Shown one piece after another: positions 53,301 to 61,428 of a DNA stretch of 64,000 nucleotides. Below the pieces are notes generated by a model that made no database searches, was not told where the DNA came from, and saw nothing but the letters and a program-made list of their open reading frames with translations. Every line of letters begins with the position of its first letter. Positions within the stretch are counted from its first letter, which is position 1. A program made the position numbers and the translations under genes. This stretch comes from Sycobia sp. Sy_11 (Eukaryota; Arthropoda; Insecta; Hymenoptera; Epichrysomallidae), in assembly GCA_018907035.1 (NCBI GenBank), contig JACCIC010000040.1:269501-333500 (forward strand), given 5' to 3'.

Positions 53301-55018
53301 AAGGACGTTTATGATGGAAAATGGATACACGTTAGATTAATCAAAATATTTTCTAAACAATGCGATATGGTATCGATTCATAATGGCACTTTCGGCCAAA
53401 TCGTGTGCATCCATTTCCCCTCTTTATGAATCTTTCTTATGGCATGTAAACGTTTGCCAATTGCTCTGTCACTGACTCCTAACTAATTAACCAGTTCGTT
53501 CTGGGTTTGAGTTGAGTTTTCGTCGAATAATGTTTGCAATTCACTATCTTTAAACTTTTTCAGTTCTCCAGAACGTTCTTTGTCATTAATATTAGTATCT
53601 CGACTTCTAAACTGCTGAAATCAATCTTTACATGAACAAGCGATGGAGTTTGTTCGCCATGACATTCATGAAGCAATCGATAAGTTTCTACTACCCTTTT
53701 TTCAAATCAAGATAGTGCAAAAGAACATGTCGAAAAAACGATTTACCATGATTCATTTTTCATTGATCAAAAATTATGTTTACACAAATGATGATGCTTG
53801 TTAAATTAATTTTATTGATAAATGCTAAAACTAAAAAATAAGTATAAAGTAAAATACTAGATCCTACACGTTTGACTTTTCATACTACTTATATCGACAT
53901 TTGAACGTGAAGATCGGAAACTAAGTTCGTCTCCTACTAAGAAGTTAGCAAGTGAAGCTTTTATGTTATTCATACTCGTCAACTACACATGGACTCTAAA
54001 ATGATCAAAACAGCGTTAAATAAAAATGAATAAAATACGTAATCTGTTAATGATTTATTTTTAGAATTCCACCGTGGTCAAGTGCAAGTACTTCAGGGCG
54101 ATATGTTTTTGCCAGCCATGCGGGACTTCCAAGCTCAGGCTACATGCAGACTCGCCGAGGCGGAAGATCTCTTCCAAGATATGAAGACCAGAGTATGTTA
54201 AGCTATAATAATATATTATTTTCTTCTTCGCGCATAATAAAATAAGACTATATTCTGTTAATAATGAAATTCTTTTTCTTTCCAACAGTTTGACAGGGCC
54301 GTGAGGCTTTTCGGTGAGGATTCCGCAGGCGTTCAGCCAGATGAGTTTTTTGGTATCTTTGAGAATTTCCTTCAGGCATTATCAGAAGCCAGACAGGACG
54401 TAGAGAACATGAGAAGGAAAGTCGAGGAGGATGAGCGCCGAGCCAAGCAGGAGCAGGAAGTAAGTTTAATCTAACTGCTATCGCTTCTTCAGTTTTCCCT
54501 TTTACGAAGAATAAGATAATTACCATAAATATAACAATTTACTATTATTTCTGCCATAAAAAATATTTAACAATTTGCACTGTAATTATTATATTCATAT
54601 AAAGAAGTAATTTATTCTTATCTAAACATGTATTTTATATTATTTTATAATATAAGATTCCTTCCATGATAACTATAATGAAAAATAGTTCAATATAATA
54701 TTATCTAAATACGATTTCGAAACTCAAATAATATTTCTGTTTCAGCTAAAGAAGCGGACGATGGAGCGTAAAAATTCACGTGAAGGCATTCTAAACAGCA
54801 TATCGTTGAACAAAAAGAATGAATCGAATGGTACAAATGGCCACTCTGATAACAAAGGCGAATTTGATGACTTGATATCGGCTTTGCGCACCGGCGACGT
54901 CTTCGGCGAGGACATTGCCAAATTTAAGCGGTCGAAGCGCCGACCGGTCACTCCCAGCGGTAACCCGGAGTCGCGTAGACACAGTGCACATCGTGAGGAC
55001 TCGCGTGAAAGGCACTAA
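28958..55018 (+). CDS. DAAM: DAAM formin (Dishevelled-associated activator of morphogenesis), eleven coding exons
   Basis: Actin-nucleating formin; in animals it links Dishevelled/Rho signalling to unbranched actin assembly (Drosophila DAAM: tracheal cuticle, axon growth, sarcomeres). Coding exons: 28958-28999, 48428-48736, 49757-49981, 50147-50744, 50859-51133, 51247-51579, 51778-52253, 52729-53165, 54065-54192, 54289-54459, 54746-55018. All introns are GT-AG and the joined frame is open for 1088 residues, close to human DAAM1. Domains: GTPase-binding domain about 30-210, FH3 about 215-415, coiled coil about 425-550, FH1 at 567-592, FH2 about 600-985, DAD at 1036-1063 ([14 protein letters not shown] then a basic KFKRSKRR). 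Autoinhibition by DAD binding to the N-terminal half is expected from the family. Translation may start earlier (27105). No frameshift or stop interrupts the gene. Confidence 0.97.
30480..31280. other. CpG-rich islet in DAAM intron
   Basis: GC-rich block interrupted by a (TA)n array at 31033-31076. Overlapping open frames on both strands are due to low stop density. Candidate enhancer or alternative promoter. Confidence 0.4.
31033..31076. repeat. (TA)n microsatellite
   Basis: About 22 TA dinucleotides inside a CpG-rich islet. Confidence 0.97.
31509..31606. repeat. two adjacent (TA)n arrays
   Basis: Arrays at 31509-31552 and 31569-31606 with a short AT-rich spacer. Confidence 0.96.
32360..32625. 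mobile_element. degenerate palindromic (MITE-like) element
   Basis: Two arms of about 100 nt are imperfect reverse complements around a centre near 32492. Examples are GTAAATATTTTTT at 32400 against AAATATTTAC ending at 32585, AAGTAAACTGTTTTCTT at 32425 against AAGAAAACGGTTTACTT at 32547, and CTCAAAAAATTT at 32377 against AAATTTTTTCTCAG ending at 32609. The alignment register is nearly constant, with at most one net indel. Several substitutions show that it is old. No target duplication was identified, so the mobile-element label is inference. Confidence 0.5.
33188..33254. repeat. compound (AC)n-(AT)n microsatellite
   Basis: AC array 33188-33237 running directly into an AT array up to 33254. 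Confidence 0.97.
33640..34110. other. CpG-rich islet in DAAM intron with (GA)n
   Basis: GC-rich block with polypurine and polypyrimidine stretches and a (GA)n array at 33968-34001. It carries CACGTG near 33794. No credible exon was seen. Confidence 0.4.
33968..34001. repeat. (GA)n microsatellite
   Basis: About 17 GA dinucleotides. Confidence 0.95.
36742..36783. repeat. (TA)n microsatellite
   Basis: About 20 TA dinucleotides in AT-rich intron sequence. Confidence 0.97.
37980..38650. other. CpG-rich islet in DAAM intron
   Basis: GC-rich block with many GCGCGC words, short GCATGCATGC-type runs near 38228 and A-runs near 38505. Frames of 100-106 codons on both strands overlap and resemble no family. 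Confidence 0.4.
40787..40882. repeat. compound (CA)n-(TA)n microsatellite
   Basis: Imperfect CA/CCCA array 40787-40837 followed without gap by TA repeats to about 40882, the same order as the array at 33188. Confidence 0.96.
40970..41880. other. CpG-rich islet in DAAM intron
   Basis: The longest and most GC-rich islet of the intron (41560-41790 is almost entirely G/C with CGCG words). A (CT)n array abuts its right end. Open frames on both strands reflect composition only. Confidence 0.45.
41877..41968. repeat. (CT)n microsatellite, long
   Basis: About 45 CT dinucleotides with no interruption. Confidence 0.97.
42239..42317. repeat. (GA)n microsatellite
   Basis: About 38 GA dinucleotides with one AGAAGA interruption. 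It lies 270 bp right of the (CT)n array in the opposite strand sense, so the pair could fold back on itself. Confidence 0.97.
42552..42573. repeat. short (TA)n microsatellite
   Basis: About eleven TA dinucleotides. Confidence 0.9.
43784..44410 (+). mobile_element. candidate solo LTR in a (TA)n array
   Basis: A 627-bp block of mixed composition starts TGTTCCGTAG and ends CATAACA. It is flanked on both sides by TA repeat, with TATAT immediately outside each end (43779-43783 and 44411-44415). Terminal TGTT...AACA is typical of LTRs, and a 5-bp duplication is typical of BEL/Pao and Ty3/gypsy-like elements. An AATAAA at 44294-44299 near the 3' side fits an LTR polyadenylation signal. No internal retroviral genes are present, hence solo. 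Because the flank is itself TA repeat, the duplication is not independent proof. Confidence 0.5.
44411..44479. repeat. (TA)n microsatellite
   Basis: TA array with two slight interruptions, continuous with the TA stretch left of the candidate LTR if the LTR is removed. Confidence 0.96.
44655..44690. repeat. perfect 18-bp tandem duplication
   Basis: GTTAATTATCTTAAATTA occurs twice head to tail (44655-44672 and 44673-44690). Confidence 0.95.
45419..45468. repeat. (GA)n microsatellite
   Basis: About 24 GA dinucleotides with a GGGAGA edge. Confidence 0.96.
46720..47330. other. CpG-rich islet close to DAAM exon 3
   Basis: GC-rich block about 1.1 kb upstream of exon 3 (48428). It is followed by a (CT)n array (47341-47378). 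Frames of 107-136 codons on the plus strand overlap and match nothing that I know. It could be an internal promoter of a shorter DAAM transcript, but this is inference. Confidence 0.4.
47341..47378. repeat. (CT)n microsatellite
   Basis: About 18 CT dinucleotides. Confidence 0.95.
48428..48736 (+). CDS. DAAM: DAAM exon 3 (start of GTPase-binding domain)
   Basis: Residues 15-117, phase 0 at both ends. It begins [10 protein letters not shown] after the 19.4 kb intron and contains [13 protein letters not shown] and [10 protein letters not shown], typical of the DAAM GBD. Noticeably GC-richer than exons 4-7. Confidence 0.96.
49757..49981 (+). CDS. DAAM: DAAM exon 4 (GTPase-binding domain)
   Basis: Residues 118-192, phase 0 both ends. 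It includes [19 protein letters not shown], an armadillo-like helical segment of the GBD/FH3 region, and ends KALMNNS before GTAAGT. Confidence 0.96.
50147..50744 (+). CDS. DAAM: DAAM exon 5 (GBD end and FH3)
   Basis: Residues 193-391 plus one nucleotide. It contains [19 protein letters not shown] and [17 protein letters not shown], conserved FH3 segments. The donor GTGAGT at 50745 splits codon 392 after its first base. Reading through the donor would give a false end after 14 more codons. Confidence 0.96.
50859..51133 (+). CDS. DAAM: DAAM exon 6 (end of FH3, start of coiled coil)
   Basis: Residues 392-483. It starts with [19 protein letters not shown] and continues into a heptad-rich stretch ([18 protein letters not shown]). 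The acceptor TTTTTCAG ends at 50858. Confidence 0.95.
51247..51579 (+). CDS. DAAM: DAAM exon 7 (coiled coil and FH1)
   Basis: Residues 484-594. Charged coiled-coil sequence gives way to FH1: a run of eight prolines (569-576), LA, then five prolines (579-583), and a last APPP (589-592). These are the profilin-actin docking sites of formins. FH1 is short, about 26 residues. Phase 0 at both ends. Confidence 0.96.
51778..52253 (+). CDS. DAAM: DAAM exon 8 (N-terminal FH2)
   Basis: Residues 595-752 plus two bases of codon 753. It includes the lasso-type motif [10 protein letters not shown], with its dimer-forming Trp, and the knob helix [15 protein letters not shown]. It ends at FLHQIS and AA of a Lys codon. 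The TAA inside the donor GTAAAT would end the frame if unspliced. Confidence 0.96.
52729..53165 (+). CDS. DAAM: DAAM exon 9 (central FH2, actin-binding core)
   Basis: Residues 753-898 plus one base. It carries the FH2 signature [15 protein letters not shown] followed by [16 protein letters not shown], the part of FH2 that contacts actin. The exon is strikingly GC-rich and arginine-rich next to AT-rich exons 8 and 10. The donor GTATGT begins at 53166. Confidence 0.96.
53264..53934 (-). mobile_element. internally deleted mariner element with intact ends
   Basis: Left end 53264-53286 and right end 53912-53934 form 23-bp terminal inverted repeats identical at 20 positions (shared AACTTAGTTTCCGA). 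TA dinucleotides lie directly outside both ends (53262-53263 and 53935-53936), the mariner target duplication. The minus strand encodes the N-terminal third of a mariner transposase, including [26 protein letters not shown] and [14 protein letters not shown], with in-frame stops and frameshifts. The catalytic DDD region is absent. At 671 bp it is about half the usual 1.25-1.3 kb. It sits in DAAM intron 9 in the opposite orientation to the gene. Confidence 0.92.
54065..54192 (+). CDS. DAAM: DAAM exon 10 (FH2)
   Basis: Residues 899-941. It starts in the split Glu codon and reads [20 protein letters not shown]. Its acceptor lies 130 bp right of the intronic mariner copy. It ends DMKTR before GTATGT. 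Confidence 0.94.
54289..54459 (+). CDS. DAAM: DAAM exon 11 (C-terminal FH2 and post-FH2 helix)
   Basis: Residues 942-998, phase 0 at both ends. It contains [21 protein letters not shown] and a long charged helix ([16 protein letters not shown]) that leads out of FH2. Confidence 0.96.
54746..55018 (+). CDS. DAAM: DAAM exon 12 (DAD and C-terminus)
   Basis: Residues 999-1088 and the TAA stop (55016-55018). The DAD core [14 protein letters not shown] is followed by a Lys/Arg cluster, both needed in formins for binding the N-terminal inhibitory domain. The tail (about 25 residues) is polar and Arg/Ser-rich. Confidence 0.96.
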   Translation, partial: LKKRTMERKNSREGILNSISLNKKNESNGTNGHSDNKGEFDDLISALRTGDVFGEDIAKFKRSKRRPVTPSGNPESRRHSAHREDSRERH

Positions 55019-55634
55019 TGAAAGGAAGAAAATGAGAGATAAAAGAGAGGCTGTGAAAGTCACTCCGACTATGAATACTTTACGAATACTCTAATTTTCT
55101 CTCGCTCAGATATATTAGGATATCGATTCATTTGACCTTTTCCTTGTTTGTCTACAAGGTTAGCAGAGTAATATTACCAAAATTGACGGGAATTTGTGCA
55201 GAAGAAATAGAGTTTTATAAAAAATTGAAAAAAAAATTCATTTCCGTAGAATTATCAATAATTTTATAAATCAGCTAATTATAAAATAGATAGATTTCTT
55301 AGAGTTAAACTTGAGCTTTCGATTCTTAATCAAATTATAGATTTTACATACAATAATTTTAAATTTTAGATTTTAATACTGAGCGATAGGAAACTTAAGT
55401 AACGATAAATGAACTTTTCCGTATAGTGCTTTCATGTCCACTTAGAAACTAGAAAGTGGAATAATCTATACGATATTATTCATATTACATGCCTTAGGGT
55501 ATGTGAAATATTGACGTAACCTTACTTAAACCGATTATACTACTATAGTATACTGTAAATTTAATATAATTTATTTTACATCAAACGATAACAATAATTT
55601 TAAATAAGTTTCTACTTTATTATTGTTTATATGT

Positions 55635-55640
55635 AATAAA
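55635..55640 (+). terminator. DAAM: candidate DAAM polyadenylation signal
   Basis: First canonical AATAAA downstream of the stop, 617 nt after it. Others follow (for example near 56230), so the real site cannot be fixed from sequence. Confidence 0.3.
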
Positions 55641-57756
55641 AATCAAATCTTGATAAATAATAACATATAAAAATATTAGATTTTTGAGTTTTTATATGAT
55701 TGTAAAAAATAATTTCTGATACAAAAACAATCATCTTTTTGTATAGTATAAGTTAGTGAAGTGCACTTTCACATCACCTCCACAATATTAAGACTGGATG
55801 ACCATTTCTTCGAGTGCCAAGACTTTGAAGTTTGAAAAGAAGACGTGTTGATTTAGTATATGTAGAGATACAAGGAGAGAAAGATACAAGGAACTTGTTT
55901 TATTTTGTAGATAGATATTTTTTAAGCAGAGAATTTTTTATTTTCGCTCAAATTAAGTAAAATTTATAAGCAACGCCGTTCTTATCTATTATGGGACTAA
56001 TTTATCAAATATTGATGAGGAGGTTCGTTTCAGAACAAAACTGCCTTGAATTGTTTTCGACGCAAAATAATAACGATCTTCTCCATTAAATCATTTGCAT
56101 GTTGTTTAAAAGCAAATCAATAATATTTTGTAAATCGCACTTCAGTAATCTAAGACTCTCAATTAAAATCATGATAAATTTAAAAAGAATTAAACAATGA
56201 AAATAAAAATGCCATAGCACTTTCATAACTGCATACATAATAAAATTTTCATTAAGACTTTAATTTTCGAATAAAAGTTTTTTAATTTTAAATTAAATGA
56301 TTGTATGGACTATATTGACTAACAGTAACTACCTCGTGAAATATAGAGAAATGACTGCACAGCTATTAATGTGAAGTTGATTGTTTTTATAAACTTTGTT
56401 CGATGATTTTAATTAGACAAAAAGCAATATAATATATATTAAGCTTCTGAATTGAGAAACTATTACCAGTACGAAATCAAATATAATCGACCCGTTTTTT
56501 TCATCATAAGACCGGCACTGTTTATAAAGAGTTTATTAGCATAATTTTGATACTTGTCAAAACCGCGAAAAGAAATCTCACGTTATTTCGTTTATAAGAA
56601 AATAATGATATCATGTTAGGCTTGAGGAACATTAGCTTCATTTTGAATCAAATGCTTTGTTTATCAAATAGGGCTTTATTATAAAAATAATTTTTTATCG
56701 TGGCCTAAAACAAAAAAAAATTAAGATAAACATAAAAAAGGGCGGCGTATGTTTTTGAAGACAAGTTGGAATTATTCCAGTAAGCTCAACGATCGACAGC
56801 TTTGCTGTACGTGATAAACTTTAATTGTATATATAGTCACTATGCAGCACATGTACTATAATCATATATATTAATTTGTTATCATACTCGAAAGTTAAGT
56901 CATTTTTTCCTTTAATGAAAATCTTTTTTGATTCCATCCACATTTTCTTCTCGAAACATTCGTGTAATGATATTCGTAATGGTTTAAAGGATTTTGGAAG
57001 AGAGCGCGAAAGTTTTATTTGTATTTTTGTATAGTAAAGTTATTTATTAATAAGAAGTTTCATAAAATTATAAAACAAAAAATATATCATAATTTATAGA
57101 AATTTTAATATTTCACAGGTCTGACAATATTTTATACAATGACTTTTATATAAAGCACGCGTTATTACGTAATAATAGGTTTCAAAATAATAAGTAAAAT
57201 AAAGTAAACCTTATAATTGTAATTTAGCAATCCAATCTTTGTCCATATACCGGGTGTGCTTCTAAATGTCGAGTATTTAACACGTTATCAATCAATAAAT
57301 CGGGTATATAATTACTACATCGATCAGTGTAAGATTTACTATCCAGTTTAAATGTTAATTATCAATTGTTAAATCCTGCATTTGAACTAACTAAAATGTG
57401 TTAATCTATAGTATACTTCAATAGTTTATTTGCTTCTCAGCCTAAAGAATTCTAAGATATTTGAAAAGTTACTTGACATTGTTTAATCGAACGATTATGA
57501 AATGGTTAAAATAGTATCGTATAGAAATATAAATTGCTGGCAATATTCTCCCTTCTCTTTTCAAAAAAAGAAAAAAATAATTTTTTATTAAAATTATTTT
57601 TGCAGTGGTCGAATATGAAAATGCGATAACTGGACCAAGCAGACTCTTCAGAGAAACTGTTCGAATAAAAAATTGTAAACCGCTTTTGCGCTACTGTAGA
57701 CGGGGCGCATCAGACTAATTTAAAAATTAATTGTATACATAAAATATATTATATTA

Positions 57757-57760
<4 letters not shown>

Positions 57761-57808
<48 letters not shown>
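57761..57808. repeat. (TA)n microsatellite
   Basis: About 24 TA dinucleotides. Confidence 0.97.
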
Positions 57809-57810
<2 letters not shown>

Positions 57811-58314
57811 AAAGAAAAAATTTTTAATTAGAGGCCTCGTTTATACGTCGATCTTTTCAGCTAGAAAAAATATATCAAAAGGCCTACATGAGTAGAGAAA
57901 TAAAATGTCATTGTTTACTGTCACACTATGACAAGAAGTATCATAATATAATAACTCTGATTTTGTATTATTTTATAATGCCGAATAATCGAGATGATTT
58001 TAGAAAATATCGTAGCTGGAAAAGTATAATAGTCTGTAACGAGAATTAGCTGCGTGGAACGTGATTTATAAAAATTTGGATGTGTAGATCAAAAATACGA
58101 AATCCTGTTAAAAAGGAAATCTCCACGTTAAGTAGAAGTCAATGTTTTATATAAGCTTTTTGTACTTTTGTAAATATGCAGTCTATATATACATATGCAA
58201 TAGAATTTAACACATTATACATATAATTTCCGCAAGGGAGACACATGAAAAGGAATTTGTCATTAATATATTGCTATATCAATAATATTATAAGTGTATT
58301 AACTATTGAAAAAG

Positions 58315-58322
<8 letters not shown>

Positions 58323-58362
<40 letters not shown>
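58323..58362. repeat. (TA)n microsatellite
   Basis: About 20 TA dinucleotides. Confidence 0.96.
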
Positions 58363-58366
<4 letters not shown>

Positions 58367-60032
58367 TAATGTACGATTTATCTCTTAATTCTTTTAATAT
58401 TTTCATTTTCCGACAAATATATTAAAATATTGTTTATGCTAATTTTGGTTTCTTAAAGATTCTACTTATTATATTCATCATACAATGTTTAATTAGATTA
58501 ATATTCTCGTTGAAAATATATTACTGTATCTATAGTAATATAAAGAGCAGAAAATTACATAATACAAAAATAAAATTTCTTGAACGAGATAAATCAATTG
58601 TTTATTCATATAACTTTTATACCGACTTTATTTCCTGACAAAGAATGTATTGGATAAATATCGTTTTTTAATTTGTTTTTGAACCATATTTTTGTTATAT
58701 ATGATTCGATATTTAATATACAGAAAATCTAAAAGTATGATTTGTAGAAATGCTTCTCTCTTGGTACGTATTCTAATTTACATAGTTACAGTTTTCCAAA
58801 ATTTTTATTATGAATAAACTTGTTTAAATATGAATTTATTGTTGATAATTTCTTTCTTTCTTTCTTTCTTTACTTATTCTATAAGGATTAAGGCGAATGT
58901 CTTTTGCAATCACAATGCAAGGAATGAATAATAATATTACATAATTTTCAATAAACTCAGATAACCAAAAATTACAGTTCTTCGGCGGAAGTTGATTCAA
59001 AATTCTATTTAGTCCAACCTTTGAGGAAAGAAAATTATAGTTAAGAATATTAACACTATGTTTAAAAAAACTATGTGGCTTTCAACGCAAATAGTTAAAA
59101 TCTATGGCGGGGAATAAATTCCTTATGGATTGGCAATATATACCACCACTAAACATTTCACTCATAAATGTAGTCATGCCAATGAAAACGTTTGTCCAAC
59201 GATTGAACTTAATTTTTGTATAATATTGAAAATAATAATTATCAAAATAATTTTTTGCATCATTCGAGCAATAATTTACAAGGGCGATATACACCTACCG
59301 AAAAATGAATTACTATTAGAGAATGAAAAATACATTTATTATACATAGAAATGAAGCACTATGTCGTTATTGTATTCTATTAGGTCTTCGCTCTCTTAAT
59401 TTTACGTTAAACAGCTTTGATTAATTTTTATTTTTAATATTTACTTATATTTTACTTATTAAAAACTTTTATTCTCTACTAATATGACATTAAATAGTAT
59501 ATTTCATTACTCGTGTGGAAATTGAAAATTTACTTCGTGTGACAGTTTATGGCCTTGCAAAGCAAATTTCTCGTAATGTGAAATGTCTTTCAACACTACG
59601 GTGTTAATTAATTATTTAACTCATTTTAATCTGCTTTGCTCGGGCATAAAATGTTTCTCTAGGTAAATGATCAAGTTCCATATAAGTGATGAAATATAGT
59701 ATTTCTTCTTCTTCACTATAGTTCCTAACAAATATTAGTTAATAAAACTATTGTACATTAAATAAGATTGTTTTATCTCTAGTATGAATGAATGATGAAT
59801 AAATAGACTTATCTACTTTGAATCTTTATCTCATAGCCATCTTATTAAATTTCTCTAATAAATTATTTATTTCTTTAATTGAAAAGAATAAAGCTCAAGG
59901 TCTTTTAAATAAGCTCTAAATGTTGAGAGAGTGAAAAAGGAAATAGACGTTCTTTTACCTTTATCTATATAGTTTTATAGATAAATAGGCATTTTAAAGT
60001 TAATAATTCGATTTTTTTCATACCGGTTATAT

Positions 60033-60074
60033 CTAAATATCTATTGTTAATACCTAAATATCTATTGCTCAATT
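60033..60074. repeat. 21-bp tandem duplication
   Basis: CTAAATATCTATTG is repeated at a 21-bp interval (60033-60053 and 60054-60074); copies match at about 17 of 21 positions. Confidence 0.85.
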
Positions 60075-61185
60075 TTACTTCTGAAAGGGGTAATGAAGAA
60101 TAAACGTATATGTACGCACGTTGTTAAATTTTGTCTAACAGTTTTGCACTTGCTGTTTTATGTACTTGTCAAGTCTATTATTAATACTGCAGTTTATCCG
60201 TCAACTTATGGAAATAAGTAATAATCAATTTCTAAATTTTTCCAAATTTTTTTACAGGGTTAAAAAGAAAAAAAACAATTACTGACTTTTAGAAATTCCA
60301 ACATTAGATTATGAAATTTAATGTTTTCTCTTTATTTATCTCCTTATTGAATAAATGTTATGATTTAAATTTTTAACACATATTGAAAAAATTGAAAATA
60401 ACGTGGGCAACCCGTAATTCAACGATTGAACGATGGAACATATTTTTGAATTATGAATGTCGTTTATTTATTAATGAAGATCCACATGTATTATTAGAAA
60501 AATTGCGACGTTGTAACAAGGAATTCTTAGGAAACACTAGAAAAAGGAACTATAAATTAACAATTTTATCGGCAACCGGTCCATATCGGACTAAGACCAA
60601 AAAGACATCTCATAAAATATATAGGATCAATATTTCTTCGTATGAACTATTATTTCTTTTTTTCTCTGTCGCGCTTGCTGCGGAATCATTCCAGAAGTTT
60701 ACTAAAATTCTATTGTTAGTTAGGATTAAAAAACTGTTTGGATGATTGAAACTCCTGTAACCATTTAATACAAACATATAAAATAGACTTTCTACTGCTT
60801 GTAAGAGATTATGACCTTTCTTAGTACAAAATAGACAGAATCCTAAGATTATTTACTTTAAATTTAAAAGTGTAGATTAGTTATAGATTACAGAAATACA
60901 TTATATATTAAAATTATTACATTACTAGTAATAAATATTTTCTGTTGCTACAATATTTAGAAATTTATTTAGTTTATCTATTTAAGAAATTTGAAAAGCA
61001 TGTGTAGTATCTTCAATTTAATTTTAAATCAGATTTTATATATAATTTTATAAAATGTAAAATATCTAGTTTATTATTTTTGTTCTTATAATCAAATTTA
61101 TTAAAAACATTGCTAGAAAATAGTATTTAGCGGTAATAAAAATTAAAAATAATTTTTTATTCCGTTTTTAAATTTATAAATTACA

Positions 61186-61191
61186 TTTATT
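61186..61191 (-). terminator. candidate esterase polyadenylation signal
   Basis: AATAAA on the minus strand about 50 nt after the esterase stop codon. Confidence 0.5.
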
Positions 61192-61241
61192 CTTTTAAAT
61201 GTATTTTTAAGCTTACTCTTATAGTTTATCAATTTTTTAAA

Positions 61242-61428
61242 TTATCCAAGTCTTTGGGATTTTAAATCCAATTCAGCATGATAAATTGCATCCCAGAAAT
61301 GGTATTCACAGAAGAGATCTCGCTTCTCCATTTGAATAGTAGTCGAATTTCCTAGGTACAATAAATCCAATTGTTCTTTATCTGGATTTACACTTTTCCA
61401 TTTAACCCCGTTACCAAAGTCCGGGTAT
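61242..61428 (-). CDS. esterase last exon
   Basis: It begins YPDFGNGVKW and ends SQRLG then TAA (61244-61242). It contains DLFCEYHFWDAIY, a C-terminal helix seen in insect esterases. There is no C-terminal membrane anchor. Confidence 0.94.

Larger units (their letters stand above)
55019..61241. other. AT-rich interval between convergent genes
   Basis: It contains the DAAM 3' UTR of unknown length at its left side and the 3' flank of the esterase at its right. No further gene was recognised. Contents are two (TA)n arrays, a 21-bp tandem duplication and scattered short frames. The 120-codon frame at 60383-60745 (+) is the longest and has no recognisable family. Confidence 0.6.

Noticed and set aside
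59082..59348. Overlapping frames of about 70 codons on both strands
   Set aside because: They overlap each other in opposite orientation and match no family that I know.
60383..60745. 120-codon plus-strand frame between the two genes
   Set aside because: No recognisable domain, AT-driven residue use (K, I, L, F, N, Y). Chance is a sufficient explanation without transcript data.
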